This document shows positions 17,591 through 25,962 of a DNA stretch of 64,000 bases, one piece after another; position 1 is the stretch's first letter; each line of letters opens with the position of its first letter. The position numbers and the translations under genes were made by a program. The DNA is from Lachnospiraceae bacterium GAM79. Its GTDB lineage: Bacteria; Bacillota; Clostridia; Lachnospirales; Lachnospiraceae. The notes under the pieces are model-generated. The model made no database searches, was not told where the DNA came from, and saw only the letters and a program-made list of their open reading frames with translations. Location: the NCBI GenBank assembly GCA_020735665.1, contig CP085928.1:1466501-1530500 (forward strand), given 5' to 3'.

Positions 17591-18457
17591 ATGGACTTTA
17601 TCATCGACGCAATCGTTGAATGGCTGAAAGGTCTGCTCGTCGATGGTATCATGGGAAATCTGGACGGCCTTTTCGATAACGTCAATCAGAGCGTTGGCGA
17701 AATCGCCACACAGGTAGGCACGACCCCGGCGGACTGGAACGCCGGGGTCTTTTCCATGATACGACAGATCTCCGAAACTGCCATTCTGCCAATCGCCGGG
17801 GTCATCCTCACTTTTGTTATGACCTATGAACTGATACAGATGCTCATAGAACGCAACAACCTACATGAAGTTGACACATGGATGTTTTTTAAGTGGGTGT
17901 TCAAAACCTTTGTGGCTGTGATGATCCTGACGAATACCTTCAATATCGTGCTGGCGGTCTTTGATGTGAGCCAGCATGTGATCCAGCAATCAGCGGGCAT
18001 TATCCAGAACGGGACAGAAATCACGCCGGATGTGCTGGACAGTCTGCGGACAGAGCTTGAGGCGATGGAGTTAGGCCCTCTGTTCGGACTCTGGCTCCAG
18101 TCCTTCCTGATCCAGCTTACCATGATTGCCTTAAACATCGTGATTTTCGTCATCGTATATGGCCGTATGATTGAAATTTATTTACTCACAAGTTTAGCGC
18201 CTATCCCGTTTGCCACAGTCCCCAACAGGGAAACCGGACACATGGGGCAGAACTATTTCCGCTCCCTCTTTGCGGTGGGCTTTCAAGGTCTATTGATCTT
18301 AGTCTGTGTCGCCATCTATGCGGTGCTGATCCAGAGTATCGCCACCGACGGCGACCCCATCGGGGCGATCTGGGGATGCGTGGGATATACGGTGTTGCTG
18401 TGTTTTACCTTATTCAAAACAGGCAGTCTTGCAAAATCCATCTTCGGCTGCCATTAA
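17591..18457 (+). CDS. VirB6/TrbL-like channel protein (CD0411 type)
   Basis: 288 aa polytopic membrane protein. Hydrophobic segments lie at about residues 60-85, 105-125, 175-200 and 235-280, with a short periplasmic-like loop between. The position after Maff2 and before PrgI/VirB4, and the pattern LAPIPFATVPNRETG followed by a long helical pair, match the TrbL/VirB6-like component of Gram-positive type IV secretion systems. It probably forms the membrane channel for DNA transfer. Confidence 0.8.
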   Translation: MDFIIDAIVEWLKGLLVDGIMGNLDGLFDNVNQSVGEIATQVGTTPADWNAGVFSMIRQISETAILPIAGVILTFVMTYELIQMLIERNNLHEVDTWMFFKWVFKTFVAVMILTNTFNIVLAVFDVSQHVIQQSAGIIQNGTEITPDVLDSLRTELEAMELGPLFGLWLQSFLIQLTMIALNIVIFVIVYGRMIEIYLLTSLAPIPFATVPNRETGHMGQNYFRSLFAVGFQGLLILVCVAIYAVLIQSIATDGDPIGAIWGCVGYTVLLCFTLFKTGSLAKSIFGCH

Positions 18458-18461
18458 GAGA

Positions 18462-18484
18462 CTTCGGGCCATGCTGACCCGAAG
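18462..18484. repeat. ICE palindrome copy 5
   Basis: CTTCGGGCCAT...TGACCCGAAG between the VirB6-like stop and the spoVG ribosome site. Confidence 0.9.
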
Positions 18485-18500
18485 CGGAAAGGAGAAATCC

Positions 18501-18923
18501 ATGCAGGAAAAAACTGCGGGCGGAACACCAGCCGCCCCTATAAAGCTGGATGTAAGCGTGCGGGTCATCGAACCTGTGAAAAATCTCATGGGCTTTGCCA
18601 GCGTGAAATTCAATGACTGTTTTGTGGTGGAAAATCTGAAAATCGTCCAGGGCAGCAAGGGCCTCTTTCTTGGGATGCCCAGCCAGCCGGACGGCAAAGG
18701 CGGCTATCGGGATATGGCCTACCCTGTCACAAAGGAGTTCCGGGAACAGCTCAATACTGCTGTTCTGCAAGCCTATGAGGCAAAGCTGGAACAGATGGCG
18801 GAGCGCGGCTCTGTGGGGCGTGCGTCCATTAGCGACCAACTCAAAGCCGGAAAAGCGGCTGCCGAACAGGCAAAGGCAGGGCGGCCTCCGAAGGAAAAGC
18901 CCAGCCGCAGTGCAGAGCGTTGA
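18501..18923 (+). CDS. SpoVG-family protein
   Basis: 140 aa. The core LDVSVRVIEPVKNLMGFASV and the block GLFLGMPSQPDGKGGYRDM are typical of SpoVG, a small site-specific nucleic-acid-binding protein. ICE copies carry a longer, Lys/Glu-rich tail as here. It probably regulates element genes or binds DNA during transfer. An AAAGGAG site precedes the ATG. Confidence 0.88.
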   Translation: MQEKTAGGTPAAPIKLDVSVRVIEPVKNLMGFASVKFNDCFVVENLKIVQGSKGLFLGMPSQPDGKGGYRDMAYPVTKEFREQLNTAVLQAYEAKLEQMAERGSVGRASISDQLKAGKAAAEQAKAGRPPKEKPSRSAER

Positions 18924-18946
18924 CCTCGGGCCATGCTGGCACGAAG
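18924..18946. repeat. ICE palindrome copy 6
   Basis: CCTCGGGCCA...TGGCACGAAG, with one arm mismatch, directly after the spoVG stop and before AAAGGAGG. Confidence 0.85.
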
Positions 18947-18965
18947 CAGAAAGGAGGCGGGAACC

Positions 18966-19586
18966 ACGCCACGCAAACGGACGGGCTATGACGCGGCCTG
19001 CTATTACGACGGAAAACTGCTGGGTCGCTGTACCAAAGCGGACAGCGACGCCTATACCCTGTTGATGAACGCCTGCGGCGGGGAGGCCGCCCGTGTCCTT
19101 CGGGAATATGCCTATTTTTCCCCGGAACTGAAAGCCATCTTAGAAAAGGCAGCACTCATGCAGGCAGACCGGAGACGGACGGGCGGAATGTTCCATGCGC
19201 CGAAAAGCTCCCCGTGGGGCGAGGTGCAGAATTGTGAAACCCTCTGTCCGGGGGTGTTTTTGGTATCTACCGCCAGCCACGGCGGAACGATGGTGGCAAA
19301 CGAGGTAGCCGCCGTTCTCTCCCCAGCAGCCAAAAAATGCGGCTTCAAGGACAAGGGCTATATTTGCTATGAGGAGGACGCACAGGAAAGCGTAGTGCTC
19401 CGGGAGCTGCTGGACAAAAAGCTGTGGAAAATCCCTGACCGCATTAAGGACAAAGGACAGTTTGAAGAAAAACTCAATCAGTCCATCCGGCAGTATCACC
19501 CCGAATACTGGCGGGCAAGGCAGAGCGGACGAGAGGCCGCCGAAGCTGCCCGCAGCACAGCCCCGGCCAAAGAGGCCGCAAGATAA
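18966..19586 (+). CDS. DUF7007-like ICE protein
   Basis: About 206 aa. The block from PWGEVQNCE through VFLVSTASHGGTMV, with the later GYICYEED motif, matches the DUF7007-type domain seen in mobile elements; the biochemical role is unknown. The start codon is not standard. AGGAGG at 18952-18957 points with 8-nt spacing to an ACG at 18966, and the only in-frame ATG (18933) lies inside the upstream palindrome with no ribosome site. The N-terminus is therefore uncertain. Confidence 0.65.
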   Translation, partial: TPRKRTGYDAACYYDGKLLGRCTKADSDAYTLLMNACGGEAARVLREYAYFSPELKAILEKAALMQADRRRTGGMFHAPKSSPWGEVQNCETLCPGVFLVSTASHGGTMVANEVAAVLSPAAKKCGFKDKGYICYEEDAQESVVLRELLDKKLWKIPDRIKDKGQFEEKLNQSIRQYHPEYWRARQSGREAAEAARSTAPAKEAAR

Positions 19587-19609
19587 CCTCGGGCCATGCT
19601 GGCCCGAAG
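19587..19609. repeat. ICE palindrome copy 7
   Basis: CCTCGGGCCAT...TGGCCCGAAG between the DUF7007-like gene and the prgI ribosome site. Confidence 0.9.
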
Positions 19610-19630
19610 CAATAAAGGAGGTGTACCAAA

Positions 19631-20017
19631 ATGGCCTATGTGCCAGTACCAAAAGACCTTTCCAAAATCAAGACAAAGCTGGCCTTCAACCTAACGAAGC
19701 GCCAGCTTGTTTGTTTTTCCAGCGCGGCGGCGGTGGGCCTCCCGGCTTACCTGTTTTCCCGTGGCAGTATCGGGAACAGTGCCGCCATGTTCCTGATGAT
19801 CGGCCTCATGCTCCCGTTCTTCTTTCTGGCTATGTATGAACGAGACGGTCTGCCGCTGGAAAAAGTGCTGAAAAACATCATCCGCACACGGTTCCTCTAT
19901 CCCCGTGTGCGGCCTTACAAAACCGAAAACTTCTATGCGCTGCTTAGCGCCAGAAAGGAGGCGCAGCCGATTGCGAAACAGCAGAAGGGCCGGAAAGCCC
20001 GCAGGCAGAAAGCCTGA
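19631..20017 (+). CDS. PrgI-family conjugation protein (VirB3-like)
   Basis: 128 aa. Two adjacent membrane helices (QLVCFSSAAAVGLPAYLF and GNSAAMFLMIGLMLPFFFL) and the N-terminal VPVPKDLSKIKTKLAFNLTKRQ match PrgI, the VirB3-like inner-membrane partner of VirB4. The basic C-terminus overlaps the start of virB4 by 47 bp, so the two are probably translated as a coupled pair. Confidence 0.88.
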   Translation: MAYVPVPKDLSKIKTKLAFNLTKRQLVCFSSAAAVGLPAYLFSRGSIGNSAAMFLMIGLMLPFFFLAMYERDGLPLEKVLKNIIRTRFLYPRVRPYKTENFYALLSARKEAQPIAKQQKGRKARRQKA

Positions 20018-22364
20018 AAAGCAGGGCCTTACCGGCCTGTTCACGAAAGGAAAGAACATTCCCACCACCGCCCAGCAGACCCTCCCTTACCGGGAAATGT
20101 ACCGGGACGGGGTGTGCCGGGTAGCGGACCGCTATTACACCAAAACCATTGAATACGAGGACATCAACTACCAGCTCGCACAGTCCGAAGATCAGGCAGC
20201 CATCTTTGACGGGTGGAGCGCCTGCCTCAACTACTTTGACAGCAGCCTTCCGTTCCAGCTTTCCTTCCTCAACCACCGGAGCCGCCCGGGCAGCCGGTAC
20301 AGCGTGAACATCCCCATGCAGGACGATGATTACAACAGCGTCCGGTGTGAGTATGTGGAAATGCTGGAAAACCAGATCGCCAAAAGCAACAACGGCATTG
20401 TCCGCACAAAGCTCCTGACCTTCGGCGTGAATGTGGACGACCTTCCCACCGCCAGGGCAAGGCTGGAACGTGTAGAGGCGGACATTTGCGGGAACTTCAA
20501 AAAGCTGGGCGTCAAGTGCCGCTCCCTTTCGGGGCTGGAACGGCTGGAGCTTCTTCACGGGCAGCTCCACCCCGGCAGCGGCTCCCCCTTCCGGTTTTCA
20601 TGGGATATGATCCCCAAAACCGGGCTTTCCACCAAAGACTTTATCGCCCCGGACAGCTTCGACTTCCGTTTCAGCCGTCTGTTCCGGGTGGGGACGACTT
20701 GGGGTGCCGCCTCCTACTTGCAGATTTTGGCCTCGGAGCTCTCGGACAAGCTGCTGGCGGAGCTTTTGGAAATGGATGCGGAAATGACCATCACTCTCCA
20801 TATCCAAACCGTCGATCAGGCCGCCGCCGTAAAATCCATCAAGGCCAAAGTCTCCGACATTGACAAGATGAAGGTGGAGGAACAAAAGAAGGCAGCCCGG
20901 TCAGGGTACGACATGGACATACTTCCACCCGACCTTGTAACGTACAGCAACGACGCAAAGACCCTCTTGGAAGATTTACAGAGCCGGAATGAGCGAATGT
21001 TCCTTCTGACCTTCCTTGTGGTAAACATGGCCCCGACCCGCCGGGAGCTGGACAATGACCTGTTCACGGTGTCGGGTATCGTCCAGAAATACAACTGCAC
21101 CTTGAAGCGGCTGGACTTCCAGCAGGAGGATGGTTTTCTTTCCAGCCTTCCGCTGGGCCATAACGGCATTGAGATCAAGCGCGGCATGACGACCAGCTCC
21201 ACGGCCATTTTCGTTCCCTTTATGACGCAGGAGCTCCGCATGGATGGCGAAGCCGTCTATTACGGGCTCAACGCACTTTCCCATAACGTCATCATGGCAA
21301 ACCGGAAAAAGCTCAAAAACCCCAACGGCCTGTTCCTCGGCGTGCCGGGCTCCGGCAAATCCTTTGCCGCAAAGCGGGAGCTTGTGAACGTGTTCCTTGC
21401 CACCCGTGACCGGATCATTGTGGTAGACCCGATGGGCGAATACTCGCCCCTTATCAAGCGGCTGGGCGGACAGGTCATCGAGATCGCCCCGGACAGCCCC
21501 CACCACATCAATCCGATGGACATTGACCTAAGCTTTGACGAGGAAAACCCGATGGCGCTGAAAGCCGACTTTATCCTGTCGCTGATGGAGCTGATCGTTG
21601 GCGGCAAGGATGGCTTGCAGCCGGTGGAGCGGACCGTCATTGACCGCTGTGTACGCCAGATGTACCGGGAACATTTGCAGGACCCGGAAACAAGCAAAAT
21701 GCCGACCCTCCAAACCCTGTATGACCTGCTCTGTTCCCAGCCGGAGGGCGAGGCGGTACGGCTGGCAACTGCCCTTGAAATCTATGTGTCGGGTTCCCTT
21801 AACGTGTTCAACCATGAAACCAATGTGGACTTAAACCGCCGTCTGGTATGCCTTGACTTAAAAAAGCTGGGGGCCGGGCTTCGGACGATTGCCATGCTCA
21901 TTATGCAGGACTTGGTAAACTCGCAGGTGTCCATGAATTTCCTCCGCGGTATCGCTACATGGTGCTACTTCGACGAGTTCCATGTGCTGCTCCGTGACCG
22001 GCTGACGGCAAGCTACTGTGTGGCGATCTGGAAAATGCTGCGAAAAAAAGGGTGCGTTCCCAGTGCTTTAACGCAGAACGTGAAGGATTTTCTGGCAAGC
22101 CCGGAGATCGAGAACATCTTTGAAAACTCGGACTTCCTTGTGCTGCTCTCGCAGGCACAGGGGGACCGGCAGATTTTAGCCAAACAGCTTGGGATCAGCC
22201 CCCACCAGCTTTCCTATGTGACCCATACCAATTCCGGCGAAGGGCTGCTGTTCTTCGGGAATACCACCATCCCGTTTGTTGACCGCTTCCCGCAGAATAC
22301 CGAGCTGTACGCCATTATGACCACCCGCCCGGAGGACAAAAAACAGGAAATGAACCGGGCATAA
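19971..22364 (+). CDS. virB4: VirB4/TraE-like conjugation ATPase
   Basis: About 797 aa from a TTG that lies 9 nt after AGGAGG inside prgI; the frame is open further upstream but without another site. Walker A is GVPGSGKSFAAKREL (near residue 456), followed by VVDPMGEYSPL. The Walker B region includes WCYFDEFHVLLR (near 664), then a VPSALTQNVKDFL sensor. VirB4 ATPases drive assembly and substrate transfer in type IV secretion. Size and motif order fit the Gram-positive family. Confidence 0.92.
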   Translation: MRNSRRAGKPAGRKPEKQGLTGLFTKGKNIPTTAQQTLPYREMYRDGVCRVADRYYTKTIEYEDINYQLAQSEDQAAIFDGWSACLNYFDSSLPFQLSFLNHRSRPGSRYSVNIPMQDDDYNSVRCEYVEMLENQIAKSNNGIVRTKLLTFGVNVDDLPTARARLERVEADICGNFKKLGVKCRSLSGLERLELLHGQLHPGSGSPFRFSWDMIPKTGLSTKDFIAPDSFDFRFSRLFRVGTTWGAASYLQILASELSDKLLAELLEMDAEMTITLHIQTVDQAAAVKSIKAKVSDIDKMKVEEQKKAARSGYDMDILPPDLVTYSNDAKTLLEDLQSRNERMFLLTFLVVNMAPTRRELDNDLFTVSGIVQKYNCTLKRLDFQQEDGFLSSLPLGHNGIEIKRGMTTSSTAIFVPFMTQELRMDGEAVYYGLNALSHNVIMANRKKLKNPNGLFLGVPGSGKSFAAKRELVNVFLATRDRIIVVDPMGEYSPLIKRLGGQVIEIAPDSPHHINPMDIDLSFDEENPMALKADFILSLMELIVGGKDGLQPVERTVIDRCVRQMYREHLQDPETSKMPTLQTLYDLLCSQPEGEAVRLATALEIYVSGSLNVFNHETNVDLNRRLVCLDLKKLGAGLRTIAMLIMQDLVNSQVSMNFLRGIATWCYFDEFHVLLRDRLTASYCVAIWKMLRKKGCVPSALTQNVKDFLASPEIENIFENSDFLVLLSQAQGDRQILAKQLGISPHQLSYVTHTNSGEGLLFFGNTTIPFVDRFPQNTELYAIMTTRPEDKKQEMNRA

Positions 22365-22368
22365 CGCA

Positions 22369-22391
22369 CTTCGGGCCATGATGGCCCGAGG
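22369..22391. repeat. ICE palindrome copy 8
   Basis: CTTCGGGCCAT...ATGGCCCGAGG, directly after the virB4 stop and before AAAGGAGGG. Confidence 0.9.
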
Positions 22392-22412
22392 TTTGGAAAG
22401 GAGGGATACATC

Positions 22413-24311
22413 ATCGGAAAGAAACCGGATAAACGGAATTTTCAAAGGCCGGGGCCGACGGAGGATACCGGGAGCAATCGCCCCGGACCGGCTGAACGGG
22501 AAGGGCCTTCCCCCGCACCATCCCGACGCCTGCGGTTTAAGGACGAGGATACCGGGCAGGACAGTCCTTCGGGCCATGATGGCCCGAAGTCCAAAAGCGG
22601 CAAGTTTCAAGAGGACAGACGGAAAAGCCGTCCCTCTGACCGCATGAGGCAGGAAGATGAAGCGGACGGGCCGCAGGATACCGGCAAGGCACAGGAGCCG
22701 GAGGGCTCCGCCGAGAAGGCCGGGAGCAAAAAGGACAAGTACCAGAAAGCACAGGCAAAAGCGGAACACGCCGGGGAAAAGCTGGGAAAGGCCCGGGAGA
22801 AACTGGACAAGACCGAGGCAAAACGGGCAGCGAAGAAGCCGCCGGGGCTTGCGAAGAAAGCTGTCCGGGGAGCCCGCACCGAAGCATGGTTTTATCTCCA
22901 CAACAAAATCCACGAAGTTGAGCATGAAAATGTGGGTGTGGAAGGAGCCCATAAGTCGGAACTTGTGGCCGAGGCCGGAGCCCGGAAACTGACCCGGTAT
23001 GCCAAACGGAGATACCGGGAACACCCGGCCCGGAAGGTGGCAAAGTGGGAACGGAAGGACATAAAAGCCCGGGCCAATGTGGATTTTCAAAAGATGGCCT
23101 CCGATCACCCGGAGCTTGCCAGCAATCCGCTTTCCCGTGTGCAGCAGAAATGGAAACTGAAACGCCGGTATTCCAAAGAAGCAAAGGCGGCTGCAAAACA
23201 GGGCGCAAAGGCCGCAAAGAAAACCGCTGCCGCTTCGGGAACTGCGACCCGTCGGGCGGCGCAGTTTGTGACCCGTCATCCCGTGGCGGTGCTGGTCCTG
23301 CTCCTGCTGTTGCTGCTCTGTTTTCTTGTGTCGGCGGTAAGTTCCATCTTCCCCACGCTTGGCAGCGGCCTCGCCAATGCGTTATCCGGCACCTCCTACG
23401 CCTCGGAGGATACGGACCTGCTGGGGGTGGACGAGGACTACACAGCGCTGGAAAACGAGCTGGCGCAGACGGTAGCGAACATCGAAAGCACCCATCCCGG
23501 CTATGACGAGTACCGCTATTCCGTGGACGAGATCGGCCATAACCCCTATGAGCTGGCGTCCTATCTCTCGGCAAAGTACCATGTGTATTTCCGTGAACAG
23601 GTGCAGGACGAGCTGCGGGAGATTTTCGAGGCACAGTATGAACTGACCTTGACGGAGGAAGTCGAGATACGCTACCGCACCGAAACCAGCACCGACCCGG
23701 AGACCGGGGAAACCACCACCGAGGAAGTTCCCTATGAGTATTACATTCTCAATGTGACCCTCACAAACAAGACGCTGCCTGCCGTGATCCTGCCGAGGCT
23801 TAACGAACAGCAGCGGGAAATCTACACCGTTATGCAGCAGCTCAAAGGCAACAAACCCTATCTGTGGGAAGGGATTTACAACGGTGGCGAAGATACCGGC
23901 CCCAGCTATGAGATACCCGGCGAGGCGCTGGATGACCCGGCTTTTGCGGCGCTCATGGAAGAAGCCACAAAGTACATCGGCTGGCCCTATGTGTGGGGCG
24001 GCTCCAGCCCGTCCACCTCCTTTGACTGTTCGGGCTTTGTCTGCTGGGTGTACACGGCCAGCGGCGTCCACAACCTGCCCCGTACCACGGCGCAGGGCAT
24101 TTACAACCAGTGTGCTATCATTTCTCCCTCCGAGGCAAAGCCCGGCGACATTATCTTTTTCACGGGAACCTATGACAGCCCCGGCCCTGTATCCCATGTG
24201 GGGATTTATGTGGGCGACGGGATGATGCTCCATTGTGGTTCGCCCATCCAATACGCAAACATCAATTCAAGCTACTGGCAGACACATTTCTATGCCTTCG
24301 GGCGTTTGTGA
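22413..24311 (+). CDS. CD1107-type NlpC/P60 cell-wall hydrolase of the conjugation machine
   Basis: About 632 aa. The N-terminal third is charged and Lys/Glu-rich. One transmembrane helix lies near residue 290 (VLVLLLLLLLCFLVSAV). A mobile-element-specific middle domain follows, then a C-terminal NlpC/P60 domain with catalytic cysteine in TSFDCSGFVCW (near 538) and histidine in SHVGIYVG (near 595). It cuts peptidoglycan to open a path for the transfer channel. The frame is open up to AAAGGAGGG (22397-22405). No ATG/GTG/TTG follows that site; the spacing points to ATC at 22413 (or 22410). The first in-frame ATG, 22644, has no ribosome site. The palindrome at 22567 is inside the coding frame. 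Confidence 0.8.
   Translation: MGKKPDKRNFQRPGPTEDTGSNRPGPAEREGPSPAPSRRLRFKDEDTGQDSPSGHDGPKSKSGKFQEDRRKSRPSDRMRQEDEADGPQDTGKAQEPEGSAEKAGSKKDKYQKAQAKAEHAGEKLGKAREKLDKTEAKRAAKKPPGLAKKAVRGARTEAWFYLHNKIHEVEHENVGVEGAHKSELVAEAGARKLTRYAKRRYREHPARKVAKWERKDIKARANVDFQKMASDHPELASNPLSRVQQKWKLKRRYSKEAKAAAKQGAKAAKKTAAASGTATRRAAQFVTRHPVAVLVLLLLLLLCFLVSAVSSIFPTLGSGLANALSGTSYASEDTDLLGVDEDYTALENELAQTVANIESTHPGYDEYRYSVDEIGHNPYELASYLSAKYHVYFREQVQDELREIFEAQYELTLTEEVEIRYRTETSTDPETGETTTEEVPYEYYILNVTLTNKTLPAVILPRLNEQQREIYTVMQQLKGNKPYLWEGIYNGGEDTGPSYEIPGEALDDPAFAALMEEATKYIGWPYVWGGSSPSTSFDCSGFVCWVYTASGVHNLPRTTAQGIYNQCAIISPSEAKPGDIIFFTGTYDSPGPVSHVGIYVGDGMMLHCGSPIQYANINSSYWQTHFYAFGRL
22567..22589. repeat. ICE palindrome copy 9 (inside coding sequence)
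   Basis: CTTCGGGCCAT...ATGGCCCGAAG lies within the extended NlpC/P60 frame, where it encodes PSGHDGPKS. Confidence 0.88.
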
Positions 24312-24333
24312 GCCAGAGGAAAGGAGTCCTTGC

Positions 24334-24600
24334 ATGAACAAAATCGACAAGCTCGATAAGGAACTGGAAAAAGCCCGGGAGAAGGCCGCCGAATGGCAGG
24401 CCAAAATCCGGGAGCTGGAAAAGCAGAAACAGGAGGAAGAAAACAGCCAGATCGTGCAGGCGGTGCGCTCCCTCAAACTGACGCCCGCCCAGCTTATGGC
24501 TTTTCTGAATGACCCCAAAAACAGCCTTACCGCTTCGGGCCATACTGACCCGAAGCCGGAGGCACCCGAAAAGGAGGACACGGCCCATGAAGAAAACTAA
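24334..24600 (+). CDS. DUF4315 family protein
   Basis: 88 aa. A long N-terminal coiled coil (KLDKELEKAREKAAEWQAKI) is followed by VRSLKLTPAQLMAFL, characteristic of DUF4315 proteins that accompany the NlpC/P60 gene in these ICEs. The tail contains an in-frame palindrome (copy 10) that encodes SGHTDPKP. It overlaps the next gene by 14 bp. Role in conjugation unknown. Confidence 0.85.
   Translation: MNKIDKLDKELEKAREKAAEWQAKIRELEKQKQEEENSQIVQAVRSLKLTPAQLMAFLNDPKNSLTASGHTDPKPEAPEKEDTAHEEN
24533..24555. repeat. ICE palindrome copy 10 (inside coding sequence)
   Basis: CTTCGGGCCA...TGACCCGAAG within the DUF4315 gene, encoding SGHTDPKP in its frame. Confidence 0.88.
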
Positions 24601-25234
24601 ATTTCGCAGGCTGGCGGCGATGGCTGCCAGCCTTTTGTGTTGCCTGATCTTTACAGTCCCGGCTTATGCACAGAGCAGCGAGCCGCAGCCGGAGACAGCT
24701 CCCTCCCCGGCAGAAACCGAAGCAGAGCCGGAAACCCAGAACCCCTTTACCCCGGACGGGACGGGAACCGTGGTGGACAACGCCACCGACGAGGATGGAA
24801 AGGAGTTCTACACCATCACCACAGCAGACGAGAGCGTGTTTTATCTGGTGATCGACAAACAGAAAACCAGCGAGAACGTCTATTTCCTCAATACCGTTAC
24901 CACAGACGACCTTCTGCCTCTTGCTGAACAGGGTAAGGAACCGCCCAAAGAAGTGACCCCTGAGCCAGAGCCAAAGCCCACCGAACCGGTGGAGGAAGTA
25001 CCGGAACCCAAGCCGGAGAAAAAGGACAGCCCCCTTCTCTCTCTGCTCTTGATCGGTGCGGTGGTGCTGGCCGGCGGTGGAATTGGTTACTATTTCAAGA
25101 TTTACAAGCCGAAGCATGAAGCCCCGGATTTGGAAGATGATTACTGCGAATATGAGGACGGGGAGCTGGAGGAGATCGCAGAGGAACCCGAGGACGAAGA
25201 TACCCCGCCATGGGAGGAAGATACGGAGGAATGA
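24587..25234 (+). CDS. DUF4366 secreted membrane-anchored protein
   Basis: 215 aa. An N-terminal signal peptide (KKTKFRRLAAMAASLLCC, cut near AYA) is followed by a Pro/Glu-rich linker and a small domain (GKEFYTITTADESVFYLVID) typical of DUF4366. A second Pro/Glu-rich linker, a C-terminal transmembrane helix (LLIGAVVLAGGGIGYYF) and an acidic cytoplasmic tail follow. It likely sits in the cell envelope near the transfer channel. GGAGG lies upstream of the ATG inside the DUF4315 gene. Confidence 0.88.
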   Translation: MKKTKFRRLAAMAASLLCCLIFTVPAYAQSSEPQPETAPSPAETEAEPETQNPFTPDGTGTVVDNATDEDGKEFYTITTADESVFYLVIDKQKTSENVYFLNTVTTDDLLPLAEQGKEPPKEVTPEPEPKPTEPVEEVPEPKPEKKDSPLLSLLLIGAVVLAGGGIGYYFKIYKPKHEAPDLEDDYCEYEDGELEEIAEEPEDEDTPPWEEDTEE

Positions 25235-25236
25235 GA

Positions 25237-25428
25237 ATGAATTTTACAAGCAGCCCTTTTGAACGAATGATGAAGGAAGTACCGCACCCCGGCTGGGACA
25301 ATGACGACCCTTGTAAGGGATGCCGTTATTACAAGGAGTGCAAAGGAAAGAAAAAACAGTGCCGGAAGAAGTTCCGGGCGCTGATCGTGGAGCCCCGCCC
25401 TTCGGGCCATCGTGGCCCGAAGTCATAA
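25237..25428 (+). CDS. Small Cys-rich ICE protein
   Basis: 63 aa. It contains DPCKGCRYYKECKGKKKQC, whose spaced cysteines suggest metal binding. The C-terminus (RPSGHRGPKS) is encoded by palindrome copy 11, so the repeat has supplied the end of this protein. An ATG at 25231 overlaps the previous stop (ATGA), but the GGAGG spacing (7 nt) favours 25237. No family is recognised. Confidence 0.6.
   Translation: MNFTSSPFERMMKEVPHPGWDNDDPCKGCRYYKECKGKKKQCRKKFRALIVEPRPSGHRGPKS
25400..25422. repeat. ICE palindrome copy 11 (inside coding sequence)
   Basis: CTTCGGGCCA...TGGCCCGAAG at the 3' end of the small Cys-rich gene; it encodes PSGHRGPKS just before the stop. Confidence 0.9.
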
Positions 25429-25830
25429 ATGGACGCCCGGGAGCTGACCCGTGACGAGAAGAAGAAAATCCGCACTCTGGTCACGGGGATGTGCGCCAAC
25501 TATGACCGGGAAAGCGGCCTGTGCCTTCCTCTTGACTGTGCCTGCTATATGCTGCACAAGTGCTGGACAGGGGCGTACTGCCGTTACTTCCGTGAGGCTG
25601 TCCTGCCCCTTAACCCGGAGCTTCAAGCGGCGCTGACAACGGAAGGCATCTCCCCGGAGTTGCGGGCCTGTGCGGTCTGCGGAAAGGCATTTTTGCCCGA
25701 GGGGCGTCAAGCCTACTGCTCCGACGCCTGCAAGGCCGAAGGGAACCGACGGAAAAGCCGGGAACGCATGAGGAAACTGCGGGAGAAAAGGCCGGGCGGC
25801 TGTTACGATTTGCCGCCTCCAAAGGCTTGA
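25429..25830 (+). CDS. Cysteine-rich VLP domain protein
   Basis: 133 aa. Two Cys clusters are present: an N-terminal one (MCANYDRESGLCLPLDCACY) and a C-terminal zinc-ribbon-like one (CAVCGKAFLPEGRQAYCSDA) followed by a basic helix. The first matches the Cys_rich_VLP family carried by Tn916- and Tn1549-type elements. It probably binds metal and nucleic acid; its role is unknown. It begins right at the end of the preceding gene, with no clear ribosome site of its own. Confidence 0.78.
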   Translation: MDARELTRDEKKKIRTLVTGMCANYDRESGLCLPLDCACYMLHKCWTGAYCRYFREAVLPLNPELQAALTTEGISPELRACAVCGKAFLPEGRQAYCSDACKAEGNRRKSRERMRKLREKRPGGCYDLPPPKA

Positions 25831-25920
25831 CATTCCGGGCTTTTTTGAGGGTGTTTCCGGGGTGGGAATATCTTATTACATTCCTCCCCGGTCTGCCCTC
25901 TTATTTCGTAACATCCAGCA

Positions 25921-25943
25921 CTTCGGGTCATGTTGGCCCGAGG
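25921..25943. repeat. ICE palindrome copy 12
   Basis: CTTCGGGTCA...TGGCCCGAGG before AGGAGG of the next gene. Confidence 0.88.
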
Positions 25944-25962
25944 CACAGAAAGGAGGAATCTC

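Noticed and set aside
22176-24251. Several minus-strand ORFs of 290-370 codons opposite virB4 and the NlpC/P60 gene
   Set aside because: High GC removes stops on the opposite strand; no start sites, no recognisable domains, and the plus-strand genes are firmly assigned.
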